From the NCBI GenBank assembly GCA_050949825.1, contig JBMNGL010000001.1:310001-374000 (forward strand): a DNA stretch of 64,000 nt, given 5' to 3'. The DNA comes from DTU019 sp050949825 (GTDB taxonomy: Bacteria; Bacillota; Syntrophomonadia; Syntrophomonadales; Syntrophomonadaceae). The notes beneath the pieces are model-generated. The model had not been told where the DNA came from. It worked only from the letters and a program-made list of their open reading frames with translations, and did no database searches. A program made the position numbers and the translations under genes. This document shows positions 7,763 through 15,764 of this stretch, in pieces. Numbering within the stretch: position 1 is the stretch's first letter; each line of letters starts with the position of its first letter.

Positions 7763-8590
7763 ATGTTTGATGCCATAATCAGGCAGGCCTTACAGGAGGA
7801 TATCGGCAGGCAGGATATAACCACTGCCAACCTGGTTCCAGCCGACCAGCAGGCCAGAGGGATGTTGGTGGCCAAAGAAACCGGCATTATTGCCGGGACC
7901 GAGGTTTATCAGACGGTATTCCGCTGTCTGGACCCGGCCGTGCGCTGTCAGGTATTTATCGCTGACGGGCAGACCGTAAAATATGGAGACCAGATTGCAG
8001 AAATCACCGGCCAGACCTCTGCTTTGCTCAGTGGTGAAAGGGTGGCCCTCAACCTGCTGCAGCGCCTCAGCGGTATAGCTACCCGCAGCAGAAATATGGC
8101 GGAAAGAATCAAGGCCTATAAAACCGAGATTATCGACACGCGCAAAACCACCCCCGGATTGCGCGAATTGGAAAAATACGCCGTTCGGGTGGGAGGGGGC
8201 CGCAACCATCGCTTCGGGCTTTATGATGGGGTAATGATAAAGGACAATCACATTGTTGCCGGGGGCGGCATCTTGAATGCAGTGAAAACCCTGCGTCAAA
8301 GGGTTCCCATCACCGTTAAAATCGAAGTAGAGGTGGAAAGCCTGGAGCAATTGGAATTGGCCCTGCAAGCGGGAGCAGACATTATCATGCTGGACAATAT
8401 GGACACTGCCACCATGCAAAAAGCGGTAGAAAGGGTGGCCGGGAAAGCCCTCCTGGAGGCCTCGGGAGGGATCACTGAAGACCGCCTGGAAGAGGTCGCC
8501 CAAACCGGCGTGGATTTTATCTCCATTGGGGCCTTAACCCACTCTGTCAAGAGCCTTGACATCAGTTTTGACCTGCTGGAGGTCTATTGA
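7763..8590 (+). CDS. nadC: Nicotinate-nucleotide pyrophosphorylase (carboxylating)
   Basis: NadC converts quinolinate and PRPP to nicotinate mononucleotide, completing the de novo entry to NAD. The 275-residue type II phosphoribosyltransferase has the usual layout: LQEDIGRQDITT at the N-terminus, SGERVALNLLQRLSGIAT, the active-site IDTRKTTPGLRELEKYAVRVGGGRNHR, GVMIKDNH, and IMLDNM with EASGGI near the C-terminus. The start follows AGGGGAG. A 201-base gap holding the MITE-like element separates it from nadB. No clear replacement promoter is visible, so it may still be read from upstream. Confidence 0.97.
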   Translation: MFDAIIRQALQEDIGRQDITTANLVPADQQARGMLVAKETGIIAGTEVYQTVFRCLDPAVRCQVFIADGQTVKYGDQIAEITGQTSALLSGERVALNLLQRLSGIATRSRNMAERIKAYKTEIIDTRKTTPGLRELEKYAVRVGGGRNHRFGLYDGVMIKDNHIVAGGGILNAVKTLRQRVPITVKIEVEVESLEQLELALQAGADIIMLDNMDTATMQKAVERVAGKALLEASGGITEDRLEEVAQTGVDFISIGALTHSVKSLDISFDLLEVY

Positions 8591-8616
8591 TCTGCAAATA
8601 ACATCCTCCTCAAAGC

Positions 8617-8647
8617 AGTTAACCATATGATATAATCATGGTTAACT
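8617..8647 (+). promoter_or_regulatory. BirA operator over the bioY promoter
   Basis: AGTTAACC (8617-8624) and GGTTAACT (8640-8647) form a perfect inverted repeat with a 15-base spacer. That is the arrangement of the biotin-protein ligase/repressor BirA operator. The spacer contains TATAAT (8631-8636), so bound BirA would cover the -10 element. bioY starts 24 bases further on. No convincing -35 was found. Confidence 0.85.
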
Positions 8648-8670
8648 GAGATGGGGAAGGGGTTATTCTT

Positions 8671-9267
8671 ATGGTGCTTTCTACCCGGGAAATTGTTCTG
8701 GCCGCCCTGTTTACTGCGTTGATGTGCACGGTAACCATTATGGTGAGGGTTTTCCAGCCCCTGGCGGTCTTGCCGTTTAGCCTGCAGCCTTTGATCATGC
8801 TCTTGGCGGCATATATGTTGAGTCCCCGCGCGGCATTTTTGAGCATGCTGGCCTATCTATTGATGGGGCTGATGGGACTGCCGGTTTTTTCATTGCCGCC
8901 CTACGGCGGTTTGGCCTATGTTTTATTACCCAGTTTCGGGTTTATCCTGGCCTTTCCTCTGGGAGCGTGGCTGCAATCGCGGCTGATATACAGTGATTAC
9001 TGGTGGAATCTCTTACTGGCCGGCCTGGCAGGGTGTATGGTTTATTACTTATTGGGTCTGCCCTACATGTATATGATACTGAAGCTCTATTTGGGTCAGG
9101 AGATAGATATTGGCAGGCTGCTGCAAATTGGCCTGATTCCTTTTATATCTTTCGACTTTTTGAAAATCATTGCGGCCGCTGTAACCGCACACGAGGTAGG
9201 CAGGAGATTGGGCTGGCACCGGGAACAGCGGTCTGGCGGGGGGATAAAAGTTTGGCACGATCAATAA
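8671..9267 (+). CDS. bioY: Biotin transporter substrate-binding subunit BioY
   Basis: BioY is the membrane S-component that binds biotin; in Firmicutes it usually works with a shared ECF energy-coupling module (EcfA/EcfT), and none is visible in this window. The 198-residue protein has about six hydrophobic segments and the family core: GLPVFS, a GGLAYVLLPSFGFILAFPLGAW block, and a C-terminal FDFLKIIAAA helix near the conserved Asp/Lys. A BirA operator immediately upstream independently supports biotin specificity and predicts repression when biotin is plentiful. The end overlaps the next gene by 16 bases. Confidence 0.9.
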   Translation: MVLSTREIVLAALFTALMCTVTIMVRVFQPLAVLPFSLQPLIMLLAAYMLSPRAAFLSMLAYLLMGLMGLPVFSLPPYGGLAYVLLPSFGFILAFPLGAWLQSRLIYSDYWWNLLLAGLAGCMVYYLLGLPYMYMILKLYLGQEIDIGRLLQIGLIPFISFDFLKIIAAAVTAHEVGRRLGWHREQRSGGGIKVWHDQ

Positions 9268-10211
9268 CGGATGTGAAAGGTATTAGCGTGGGATGCCAAG
9301 AGGATCTGGAGGCCTTAACCGGCTGTACAGTAGTCTTGACCGGTTCCGAAGGTATGGTTTGCGGGGTTGATGTGCGGGGTTCGGCCCCGGGCACGCGGGA
9401 AACCGATATATTGACCCCGGAGAATTTGATAGAGAAGGTTCATGCGGTGCTTCTAACCGGCGGCAGTGCCTACGGTCTGAATGCGGCCGGGGGTGTGATG
9501 CAGTATCTGGAAGAGCAAGGCATCGGCTATGATGTGGGGCCAACCGTGGTGCCGATTGTGCCTGCTGCGGTCATATTTGACCTGGGAGTGGGGGATTATC
9601 GGGTGCGCCCCGACAAAGAGATGGGTTATAAGGCCTGCTTGCAAGCCGGCCTGAAGGTGGCGGAAGGCAACGCCGGGGCGGGTGCTGGGGCTACGGTAGG
9701 CAAAATCCGGGGTTTTGACTATTGCTGTAAAGGCGGCCAGGGAACCTGGTCGGAGAGCTATGCCAATGGATTGGTAGTAGGCGCCCTGGTGGTGGTCAAT
9801 TCGGTAGGGGACATCGTCAACCCGCGCAACGGCAAAGTCATTGCCGGAGTCAGAGGCGACGCTGATCAGCCGCGTTTTATAGGTGCTGAAGCGGTGTGGC
9901 ATCAGCAAGGAGGGATGCTGCGCTTGCGCCAGAACAGCAATACTGTTATTGCCGTGGTGGCCAGTAATGCCCGGTTAAGCAAAGCCCATGCCACCAAGAT
10001 CGCCAAGATGGCCCATGACGGCCTGGCCCGGGTTATCAGCCCGGCGCATACCATGCATGATGGGGACACGATATTTGCCCTGGCTTCAGGTGAAATAGAA
10101 ACAGATGTGAGCTATGTGGGTTATTTGACCCAAAAGGTGCTGGCGGCAGCAGTGATGCGCGCGGTCAGACGTGCCAAAACCATACAGGGGTTGCGCAACT
10201 GTTATGAATAA
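9252..10211 (+). CDS. P1/S58-family (DmpA-like) self-processing peptidase
   Basis: A 319-residue member of the DmpA/BapA family, Ntn-type hydrolases that self-cleave into two subunits and act as aminopeptidases or amidases. Seen here: SITDVKGISVG at the N-terminus, TGGSAYGLNAAGGVMQYLE, the conserved EGNAGAGAGATVGK block and the C-terminal DGDTIFALASG. Self-cleavage before the residue acting as nucleophile is family knowledge; which residue serves here was not established. The start is a TTG inside the end of bioY, after GGGGGGAT; longer in-frame versions lack homology. Coupling to bioY is notable, but no biotin-related substrate is known to me. Confidence 0.85.
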   Translation: MARSITDVKGISVGCQEDLEALTGCTVVLTGSEGMVCGVDVRGSAPGTRETDILTPENLIEKVHAVLLTGGSAYGLNAAGGVMQYLEEQGIGYDVGPTVVPIVPAAVIFDLGVGDYRVRPDKEMGYKACLQAGLKVAEGNAGAGAGATVGKIRGFDYCCKGGQGTWSESYANGLVVGALVVVNSVGDIVNPRNGKVIAGVRGDADQPRFIGAEAVWHQQGGMLRLRQNSNTVIAVVASNARLSKAHATKIAKMAHDGLARVISPAHTMHDGDTIFALASGEIETDVSYVGYLTQKVLAAAVMRAVRRAKTIQGLRNCYE

Positions 10212-10218
10212 GCGCAGG

Positions 10219-10674
10219 CCCCTGTCATTGCTATGAAAGCCCCTGTTTTTGTCATCCTGAGTGCAAGGCCCCGTTTTTGTCAACCTGAGGGCAAGGCCCG
10301 TTTTTGCCTGAGGGCAAAGTCCCGGTTCTGTCATCCTGAGGGCAAAGCCCCGGTTCTGTCATCCTGAGTGCAAGGCCCCGTTTTTGCCTGAGGGCAAAGT
10401 CCCGGTTCTGTCATCCTGAGGGCAAAGCCCCGTTTTTGCCTGAGGGCAAAGTCCCGGTTCTGTCATCCTGAGGGCAAAGCCCGAAGGATCTTTCGCGCAG
10501 CGAACAACCCTCGGGTTAAGATCCTTCGCTCCGCTCAGGATGACAAAAAGAGGCTCAGGATGACAAAAAGGGGTTCGGGATGAAAACAGAGGGTTCGGGA
10601 TGAAAACAGAGGGTTCGGGATGAAAACAGAGGGTTCGGGATGAAAACAGAGGGGTCAGGATGACAACAGTAGGT
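10219..10674. repeat. Dispersed repeat cluster 1
   Basis: This non-coding stretch before coaX is built from the window's dispersed repeat family. It has one TGTCATTGCTATGAAAG-like module, then several short copies of CATCCTGAGGGCAAAG-type sequence. One full palindromic core lies at 10461-10545, with arms CATCCTGAGGGC and CTTCGCTCCGCTCAGGATG around a centre with GCGAACAACCC. A tail repeats GGTTCGGGATGAAAACAGA four times. Short ORFs across it are not genes. Confidence 0.9.
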
Positions 10675-10755
10675 GGATCAGTATGACTTATGTATTCAAA
10701 CCTGGAAATGATGGTTTTTAGCAAGAGAATCGAGGCAGAATAGTGGAGGAGATGA

Positions 10756-11529
10756 ATGAGTTTGGTCTGCGTGTTTGATGTGGGCAACACCAACATGGCC
10801 ATCGGGGTTTTTGATGACCGGAACCTGGTAGGGCACTGGCGCATTCGCACCGATACCATGCGCACCTGTGATGAATATGGAATCAACATCAGCGAGTTGT
10901 TTTGCTTAAACAACCTGAAGTTGGGGCAGATCAATGCCGTGGTCGTTTCATCGGTGGTTCCTTCCGTGATGATGGAACTGGAGTGGATGAGTGCCAAGTA
11001 TTTTAACTGCAAGCCCCTGGTGGTAGGCCCCGGCATTAAAACCGGTTTGGCCATCAAATATGACACCCCCCGTGAGGTGGGGGCAGACCGAGTAGTCAAT
11101 GCGGTAGCCGGATTTCATAAATATGGCGGCCCTCTGATTATCGTTGACTTTGGCACGGCCACTACCTTTTGTGTGATCAACCGGAATGGAGATTACCTGG
11201 GCGGGGCTATCGCGCCGGGCATTAAGATTTCCTCCGAGGCGCTGGTATCCCGGGCTGCCAAATTGCCCCGCGTGGAACTGATCAAACCCAAGAGCCTGAT
11301 TGGCAAGAACACCATCAGCAGTATTCAATCGGGGATCATTTATGGATTTGTGGGTCAGGTGGAAGGTATTATCACTCGCATGAAAAGAGAATTGGGCTAT
11401 GATCCGAAAGTGGTGGCAACCGGTGGACTGGCCGGCATAATAGCCGGAGAAACAGACTGTATTGATGTCATTGATGATCTTCTCTCCATGGAAGGCCTGC
11501 GTTTGATTTATGAATTGAACCGGAGTTGA
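10756..11529 (+). CDS. coaX: Type III pantothenate kinase
   Basis: CoaX phosphorylates pantothenate, the first and usually controlling step of CoA synthesis; unlike CoaA it is not strongly feedback-inhibited by CoA. The ASKHA-fold motifs are clear: FDVGNTN (Asp8) for ATP binding, GADRVVNAVA, DFGTATTF and GGAIAPGI, then TGGLAG near the C-terminus. The 257-residue length is normal. The start ATG follows GTGGAGGAG. It uses the pantothenate made by the panBCD genes 6 kb upstream. The stop lies 2 bases before the dusB start, so the pair is co-transcribed. Confidence 0.96.
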   Translation: MSLVCVFDVGNTNMAIGVFDDRNLVGHWRIRTDTMRTCDEYGINISELFCLNNLKLGQINAVVVSSVVPSVMMELEWMSAKYFNCKPLVVGPGIKTGLAIKYDTPREVGADRVVNAVAGFHKYGGPLIIVDFGTATTFCVINRNGDYLGGAIAPGIKISSEALVSRAAKLPRVELIKPKSLIGKNTISSIQSGIIYGFVGQVEGIITRMKRELGYDPKVVATGGLAGIIAGETDCIDVIDDLLSMEGLRLIYELNRS

Positions 11530-11531
11530 GC

Positions 11532-12491
11532 ATGTTTGCTATCGGCAATATAAAGATACCCAACCGGGTGGTGGCGGCCCCGCTGGCTGGCGTGACAGAC
11601 CGGGCCGGTCGGGACATGGCCCGGTGTTTTGGCTGCGGCCTGGCATACACGGAAATGGTCAGTGATATGGGCCTGGTTTATAACACCAAGCGCACCCTGG
11701 AACTGGCTGAAGTCAGGGATGAGCCCGGTTTGGTGGCAGCGCAGATCTTCGGCGCCCAACCCCGTGCTATGGCCCGGGGCGCAAAAATACTGGAGGAACT
11801 CGGCGCCCGGATTATCGATATAAACATGGGCTGCCCCACTCCCAAGATCGTCCGCAATGGAGAGGGAGCGGCCCTGATGAAAAATCCCCTTTTGGTGCGT
11901 GATCTGCTCCGTGCCGTGCTCGATGCGGTACAGGTGCCGGTTACGGTGAAGGTGCGCAAAGGCTGGAGTGAAGATCAGCCCAACTACCTGGAAATAGCCC
12001 TCCTGGCTGAGGCCGAGGGTGTAGAAGCGGTCGCTATTCACCCCCGCAGCAGAGAACAATTTTTCTCCGGACACTCCGACTGGGCGGCCATTAAAACCTT
12101 AAAGCAGCATTTGCGTATTCCGGTGATCGGCAATGGCGACATCTGGTCTGCTGCCGACGCCCGGCGCATGATGGACGAAACCGGCTGTGATGCGGTGATG
12201 ATTGGACGCGCCGCCATGGGCAACCCCTTTATCTACCGGGAAACGGTAGCCCTTATTGAACATGGACTGGTCTTGCCCTCCCCGACCCTGGAGGAGCGCT
12301 TAAAGGCCGCCCAGAAGCATCTCGATCTAGCAATCCACTATAAAGGCGAATATGTAGGCGTTCGCGAAATGCGCAAGCATTTCGCCTGGTACTGCAAAGG
12401 CTTGAGAGGCGCCACTCGGGTTCGCGGCGCCATCAACCAGGCCGTAACCCGCGATCAACTTCTAACCGCCCTTAACTCCCTTTGCCAATAA
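11532..12491 (+). CDS. dusB: tRNA-dihydrouridine synthase
   Basis: An FMN-dependent enzyme that reduces specific uridines in tRNA to dihydrouridine. The 319-residue protein has the Dus TIM barrel: VAAPLAGVTD at the N-terminus, TEMVSD, the catalytic Cys101 in NMGCPTPK, VTVKVRKGW, the IHPRSREQFFSG loop, IGNGDI and IGRAAMGNP for FMN phosphate. The small C-terminal helical RNA-binding domain is present (VREMRKHFAWYCKGL). I start at the ATG after GGAG rather than the overlapping TTG at 11526. coaX followed by dusB is a common clostridial order. Confidence 0.94.
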   Translation: MFAIGNIKIPNRVVAAPLAGVTDRAGRDMARCFGCGLAYTEMVSDMGLVYNTKRTLELAEVRDEPGLVAAQIFGAQPRAMARGAKILEELGARIIDINMGCPTPKIVRNGEGAALMKNPLLVRDLLRAVLDAVQVPVTVKVRKGWSEDQPNYLEIALLAEAEGVEAVAIHPRSREQFFSGHSDWAAIKTLKQHLRIPVIGNGDIWSAADARRMMDETGCDAVMIGRAAMGNPFIYRETVALIEHGLVLPSPTLEERLKAAQKHLDLAIHYKGEYVGVREMRKHFAWYCKGLRGATRVRGAINQAVTRDQLLTALNSLCQ

Positions 12492-12528
12492 CTTTAAATG
12501 TGGTATCGGGCACCGCAGTTTAAAGTTA
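12489..12528 (+). terminator. Long hairpin at the end of dusB
   Basis: TAACTTTAAA (12489-12498, including the dusB stop) pairs with TTTAAAGTTA (12519-12528). TGTGGT/ACCGCA continues the stem inward past one bulged G, giving about 16 pairs around a 7-base loop. Only TTCTG follows, so termination would be weak or factor-assisted. Confidence 0.55.
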
Positions 12529-12609
12529 TTCTGATCGTTGCCGGGGAGATTTTAAAATGATAGAATGAACGCAGCATTGTGTACAAATGTGTGCTCAAGG
12601 GGTGACGGT

Positions 12610-13140
12610 ATGGAGTTTTTTCGCATTCAAGACAAGATTGTGAGTTGGAATAAGATTGCTTCCACACTCAAAAAGGCCCTGACACTGCGGGCCCGGGGCT
12701 TTTCCCAGCAGGAGGCCGCAGATCGTTTGGCTATTGATCGTACCTTTATTTCCCGTTTGGAAAAGATCGGTGAATTGCGCAAAGGTCAGTCCATTGCCTG
12801 TATAGGTTTTCCCCTAAAAAACAAGGAAGAAGTCCAACAGATTCTGGAAAAAGAAGGCGTCGACTTTATGCTGTTAATGACCGAGAAAGAACGTCTTGAC
12901 TATGTCAATAACCGCAGCGGCAAGGATGTACTCAATGAAATGATGGATCTTATCGCCAGAACCCGCGAGTATGATGTGGTTATACTGATCGGATCCAACG
13001 AGCGTTTGAGATTAATCGAAAGCATTCTGGATACACAGGTAATTCCTATTGAAATCGGTACCTCTCCCATTACTGAAGACAAGTGGGTTGACCCGGAACT
13101 GTTAAAGAAAATCCTGCGCGCGGTCAAGGCAGCGCGATGA
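12610..13140 (+). CDS. HTH-domain regulator of unknown target
   Basis: A 176-residue protein. A helix-turn-helix of the Xre/Cro kind lies near residues 30-55 (RGFSQQEAADRLAIDRTFISRLEKIGELRKG). A C-terminal alpha/beta domain follows with VVILIGSNERLRLIES and the closing IPIEIGTSPITEDKW. I start at the ATG after AAGGGGTGA; a start 45 bases upstream has no ribosome site. It heads a three-gene group with the quinate-dehydrogenase-like and unknown genes that follow within 50 bases, so it may control or sense something for that group. No operator was recognised and the ligand is unknown. Confidence 0.75.
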   Translation: MEFFRIQDKIVSWNKIASTLKKALTLRARGFSQQEAADRLAIDRTFISRLEKIGELRKGQSIACIGFPLKNKEEVQQILEKEGVDFMLLMTEKERLDYVNNRSGKDVLNEMMDLIARTREYDVVILIGSNERLRLIESILDTQVIPIEIGTSPITEDKWVDPELLKKILRAVKAAR

Positions 13141-13184
13141 ATATTACAATGGTTCTGGTGTAGATGAAGGAGGATGGAGCAACA

Positions 13185-14096
13185 TTGAAGCGGATTGTCA
13201 GTGTCAGTCTGGGATCTTCAAAACGGGATCATGGTTTTGAAACCGAATTTATGGGAGAACAGTTCCTGATTGAGCGTATTGGAACCGATGGTGACTGGGA
13301 CAAAGCGATTCAATTGATAAAAGATCTGGATGGGAAGGTCGATGCCTTTGGAATGGGCGGCATTGACCTGTATGTATATATTGCCGGCAAACGTTATATC
13401 ATTAAAGATGCCAGAAAGCTGCTGGTAGCACAAAAGACGCCCATGGTGGATGGCAGTGGTTTGAAGAACACCCTGGAGCGTAAATGTGTACTGGATATAC
13501 AAAAGGATGGCCTTTGTGATCTGCGTGGCAAAAAGGTCTTAATGGTCAGTGCCGCCGATCGTTTTGGCATGGCGGAAGCACTGGAGGAGGTTGGGGCGCA
13601 TTTAACCCTGGGGGATCTGATTTATACCCTGGATATCCCCATTCCGTTAAGGTCACTCAAGGCCTTAAAGTTTATTGGCCGCCTGGTGGCCCCGATTGCT
13701 GTCAGCATGCCCTTTGATAAGCTCTATCCCACTGGAAAAGATCAGGATGTCATAATTCCCAAGCATTCAAAATATTATTACCAAGCAGATGTAATTGCGG
13801 GCGACTTCAATTACATCAAGCGCTACCTGCCGGAAAAACTAGGCGGGCAGGTTATTATTACCAATACCACTACCCGTGACGACATGCGGCTTTTAAAACA
13901 GCGGGGCATCAGCAAGGTGATTACCACTACACCCAATATGGGGGGGCGCTCTTTTGGCACCAATGTGATTGAAGCCCTGATGGTGGCCTTGATCGGCAAA
14001 CCGGTAGAAGAAATTAAAGCGCAGGATTATTATAGAATGCTGCAAGAGCTGAATATGAAGCCAGGTGTGGTTGACCTGGAGAGGGAAGATGTCTGA
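13185..14096 (+). CDS. Quinate 5-dehydrogenase-like protein, function unverified
   Basis: A 303-residue protein of a clostridial family often labelled quinate 5-dehydrogenase. It opens with KRIVSVSLGSSKRDH. It has a glycine-rich turn in AFGMGGIDLYVY and a Rossmann-like strand at KVLMVSAADRFGMAEAL (~120-136). A second strand, IITNTTTRDDM, leads to the conserved TTTPNMGGRSFGTNVIEA. The start is a TTG 11 bases after AAGGAGG; an ATG at 13164 would lie upstream of that site and is unlikely. I see no full shikimate-dehydrogenase active site, so the enzyme name should be treated as doubtful. The gene overlaps the next by 8 bases. Confidence 0.65.
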   Translation: MKRIVSVSLGSSKRDHGFETEFMGEQFLIERIGTDGDWDKAIQLIKDLDGKVDAFGMGGIDLYVYIAGKRYIIKDARKLLVAQKTPMVDGSGLKNTLERKCVLDIQKDGLCDLRGKKVLMVSAADRFGMAEALEEVGAHLTLGDLIYTLDIPIPLRSLKALKFIGRLVAPIAVSMPFDKLYPTGKDQDVIIPKHSKYYYQADVIAGDFNYIKRYLPEKLGGQVIITNTTTRDDMRLLKQRGISKVITTTPNMGGRSFGTNVIEALMVALIGKPVEEIKAQDYYRMLQELNMKPGVVDLEREDV

Positions 14097-14991
14097 ACTG
14101 GATTTTGCCTTTTTTAACCTGATGCCGAATGATAAGCGGGGCCTGGTATACAGGAAGTACCTTTTAGATAGACTGGCCCCCTTTTTATTTGCCCCACGGG
14201 TAGCACGTATGATTGATTTACCAGCCATGGATGCGCGTGGCTATCATGTGCTTTTACCCCTGGGAGCAGGCAATCTCAACAGCATGGAACCGGAGCGGCG
14301 GCAGCAGATACTGGGCCGATCCATTGATGTGGCCCGCAACTTTAATCTGCCGGCACTGGCGGTTGATCGGCGTTTAAAAGAACAGTTTCCACCTCCGGAT
14401 GTCGACCTGCGGCTGATATTCGGGGACCATTTCGTCAAAGCCCTGGCTGCAGCTTACATCAAACGAATCCTCAATCAACATGACGTAAAACGGGTTATCA
14501 TTGCCACAGACAACGAAGACCTGGTGGGTTTTATGAACTATCTGTCCCGATTTGGCGTACCCCTTTCAGTTCAAACCTATCACCCCGCCCGATATGAACC
14601 GGTAGCGCATCAGATGATGTATGAAAAAGGCCTGGCAGTCAGTACCAGTATGTTTAATCCCCAGAGCTGGGAAAGGGGAGACCTGGTGGTCGTATTCGAT
14701 CCGCAGGATCGATTTATGACATTATCCCCCAGGAGCGTGTTCTATTTGCAGCTGGGCAATAACAGCCGCAATCTGGCCCCGGCCCTGGAAAGCAGCCTGA
14801 GCAGTTATGGGGTAAAAGCCTGCCTGCACAACCTGGCCCCGATCATGGAATTGTGCCTGGGGCCTGTAGCAGCAGAGCTGCCCCCTGCAGAGGGGAGCGG
14901 CGAAACAAATCATCCCCAAGCTTTTATAGCCCTGGAGAAGGCCGCTGCTTCCCTGGGGTTATGGGAGTTATTCCTTGACAAGGCCCGATGA
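14089..14991 (+). CDS. Conserved protein of unknown function
   Basis: A 300-residue protein I do not recognise. It appears alpha/beta and soluble: alternating strands and helices, a VKRVIIATDNEDLVGFM segment near 140 and DLVVVFDPQDRFM near 210. There is no signal peptide or membrane segment. The start ATG sits inside the end of the preceding gene with GGAGAGGGAAG upstream, so the two are translationally coupled and probably act together. The N-terminal YHVLLPLGAGNL and RSIDVARNFNLPALAVDRRL resemble a two-substrate Rossmann layout, but no nucleotide motif is certain. The greA promoter overlaps its 3' end. Confidence 0.6.
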   Translation: MSELDFAFFNLMPNDKRGLVYRKYLLDRLAPFLFAPRVARMIDLPAMDARGYHVLLPLGAGNLNSMEPERRQQILGRSIDVARNFNLPALAVDRRLKEQFPPPDVDLRLIFGDHFVKALAAAYIKRILNQHDVKRVIIATDNEDLVGFMNYLSRFGVPLSVQTYHPARYEPVAHQMMYEKGLAVSTSMFNPQSWERGDLVVVFDPQDRFMTLSPRSVFYLQLGNNSRNLAPALESSLSSYGVKACLHNLAPIMELCLGPVAAELPPAEGSGETNHPQAFIALEKAAASLGLWELFLDKAR

Positions 14992-15003
14992 ACTCATTAT
15001 AAT
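14975..15003 (+). promoter_or_regulatory. Consensus sigma-A promoter for greA-lysS
   Basis: TTGACA (14975-14980), a 17-base spacer and TATAAT (14998-15003): both hexamers match the vegetative consensus exactly. It overlaps the last codons of the unknown gene and should start RNA near 15010, giving a ~100-base leader before greA. Confidence 0.9.
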
Positions 15004-15034
15004 ACCATAAAGTATGAGACAGTAATGGGTTTGG

Positions 15035-15087
15035 GCCGCTGCCGTACGGGGCATAGCGGCAGGAGCGAGCGTAGTCTCGCTTTTATT
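15035..15087 (+). terminator. Two hairpins in the greA leader, the second terminator-like
   Basis: GCCGCT/AGCGGC (15035-15040, 15055-15060) is followed by AGCGAG/CTCGCT (15064-15069, 15076-15081), which runs into TTTTATT. The second is a short intrinsic-terminator shape inside the transcript leader and could attenuate greA. Confidence 0.45.
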
Positions 15088-15112
15088 AAGTTTGAGATTA
15101 GGAGAAGAGGGC

Positions 15113-15592
15113 ATGGCAGAAGAAAAAGAGGTTCTTTTAACCAAAGAAGGTCTGGCCAAGCTGGAAGCGGAGTTGGAGCATCTCAAATCGGTGCGCCGCG
15201 AGGAAGTGGCTGAACGCATCAAGCAGGCCATCGCTTTCGGGGATATTACTGAGAACTCCGAATATGAGGATGCTAAAAACGAACAGGCTTTTATTGAGGG
15301 CAGGATTCTAACCCTGGAAAAGACTTTAAAAAATGCCCGTTTAATGGAAGACAATGAAATCCGCACCGATGTAGTCTCGCTGGGTTCGCGGGTCACACTG
15401 CAGGAAATGAAAAGCGGACGAAGCGTTACTGTAATCCTGGTTTCATCGGTTGAATCCAAGCTAAAAGACGGCAAGATATCTGATGAATCTCCGGTGGGTT
15501 CCGCAATCCTGGGTAAAGCGGTGGATGCAGTTGTGGCTGTTGAAGCCCCGGCTGGAATCATAGAATATAAGATAACCAACGTACAGAGATAA
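15113..15592 (+). CDS. greA: Transcription elongation factor GreA
   Basis: GreA enters the RNA polymerase secondary channel and promotes cleavage of backtracked RNA. The 159-residue length is normal. The N-terminal coiled coil carries the acidic tip GDITENSEYEDAKNEQ (usual form GDLSENAEYDAAKEEQ), so the catalytic Asp/Glu pair is retained. The C-terminal FKBP-like domain ends with SPVGSAILGKAVDAVV, close to the standard SPIGKALLGK. The start ATG follows AGAAGAGGG. It is driven by the consensus promoter at 14975, and lysS follows after a structured 172-base gap. Confidence 0.96.
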   Translation: MAEEKEVLLTKEGLAKLEAELEHLKSVRREEVAERIKQAIAFGDITENSEYEDAKNEQAFIEGRILTLEKTLKNARLMEDNEIRTDVVSLGSRVTLQEMKSGRSVTVILVSSVESKLKDGKISDESPVGSAILGKAVDAVVAVEAPAGIIEYKITNVQR

Positions 15593-15730
15593 AGGCTTTC
15601 TTTTTGGGGCACTTACAGGCACCATGATATCATGTCTTGAGGGGTAGAGTGACTGCATCTATCCTGGCTTTATTATGAGACATGCAATTGCGATGTGCTT
15701 TGTAACCGTTGATAAAAAGAAGCCTTTTTT
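15593..15730 (+). promoter_or_regulatory. Structured leader before lysS with terminator-like end
   Basis: AGGCTTTCTTTTT (15593-15605) can pair over a long range with AAAAAGAAGCCT (15714-15725), which then runs into six Ts, a terminator shape. Inside are CATGATATCATG, a palindrome, and an imperfect AGGGGTAGA/TCTATCCT hairpin. I found no T-box specifier or lysine riboswitch core, so this is only a candidate attenuator or greA terminator. Confidence 0.4.
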
Positions 15731-15764
15731 GTATAGGAAACAGATAATGTAAGGAAGTGTGTGG

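Noticed and set aside
9003..9251. Long N-terminal extension of the P1 peptidase (402 residues)
   Set aside because: The extra 83 residues are bioY read in another frame; a TTG after GGGGGG gives the normal family length.
15593..15764. T-box or lysine riboswitch before lysS
   Set aside because: No T-box bulge sequence, specifier loop or lysine-riboswitch core could be found, though the region is structured.
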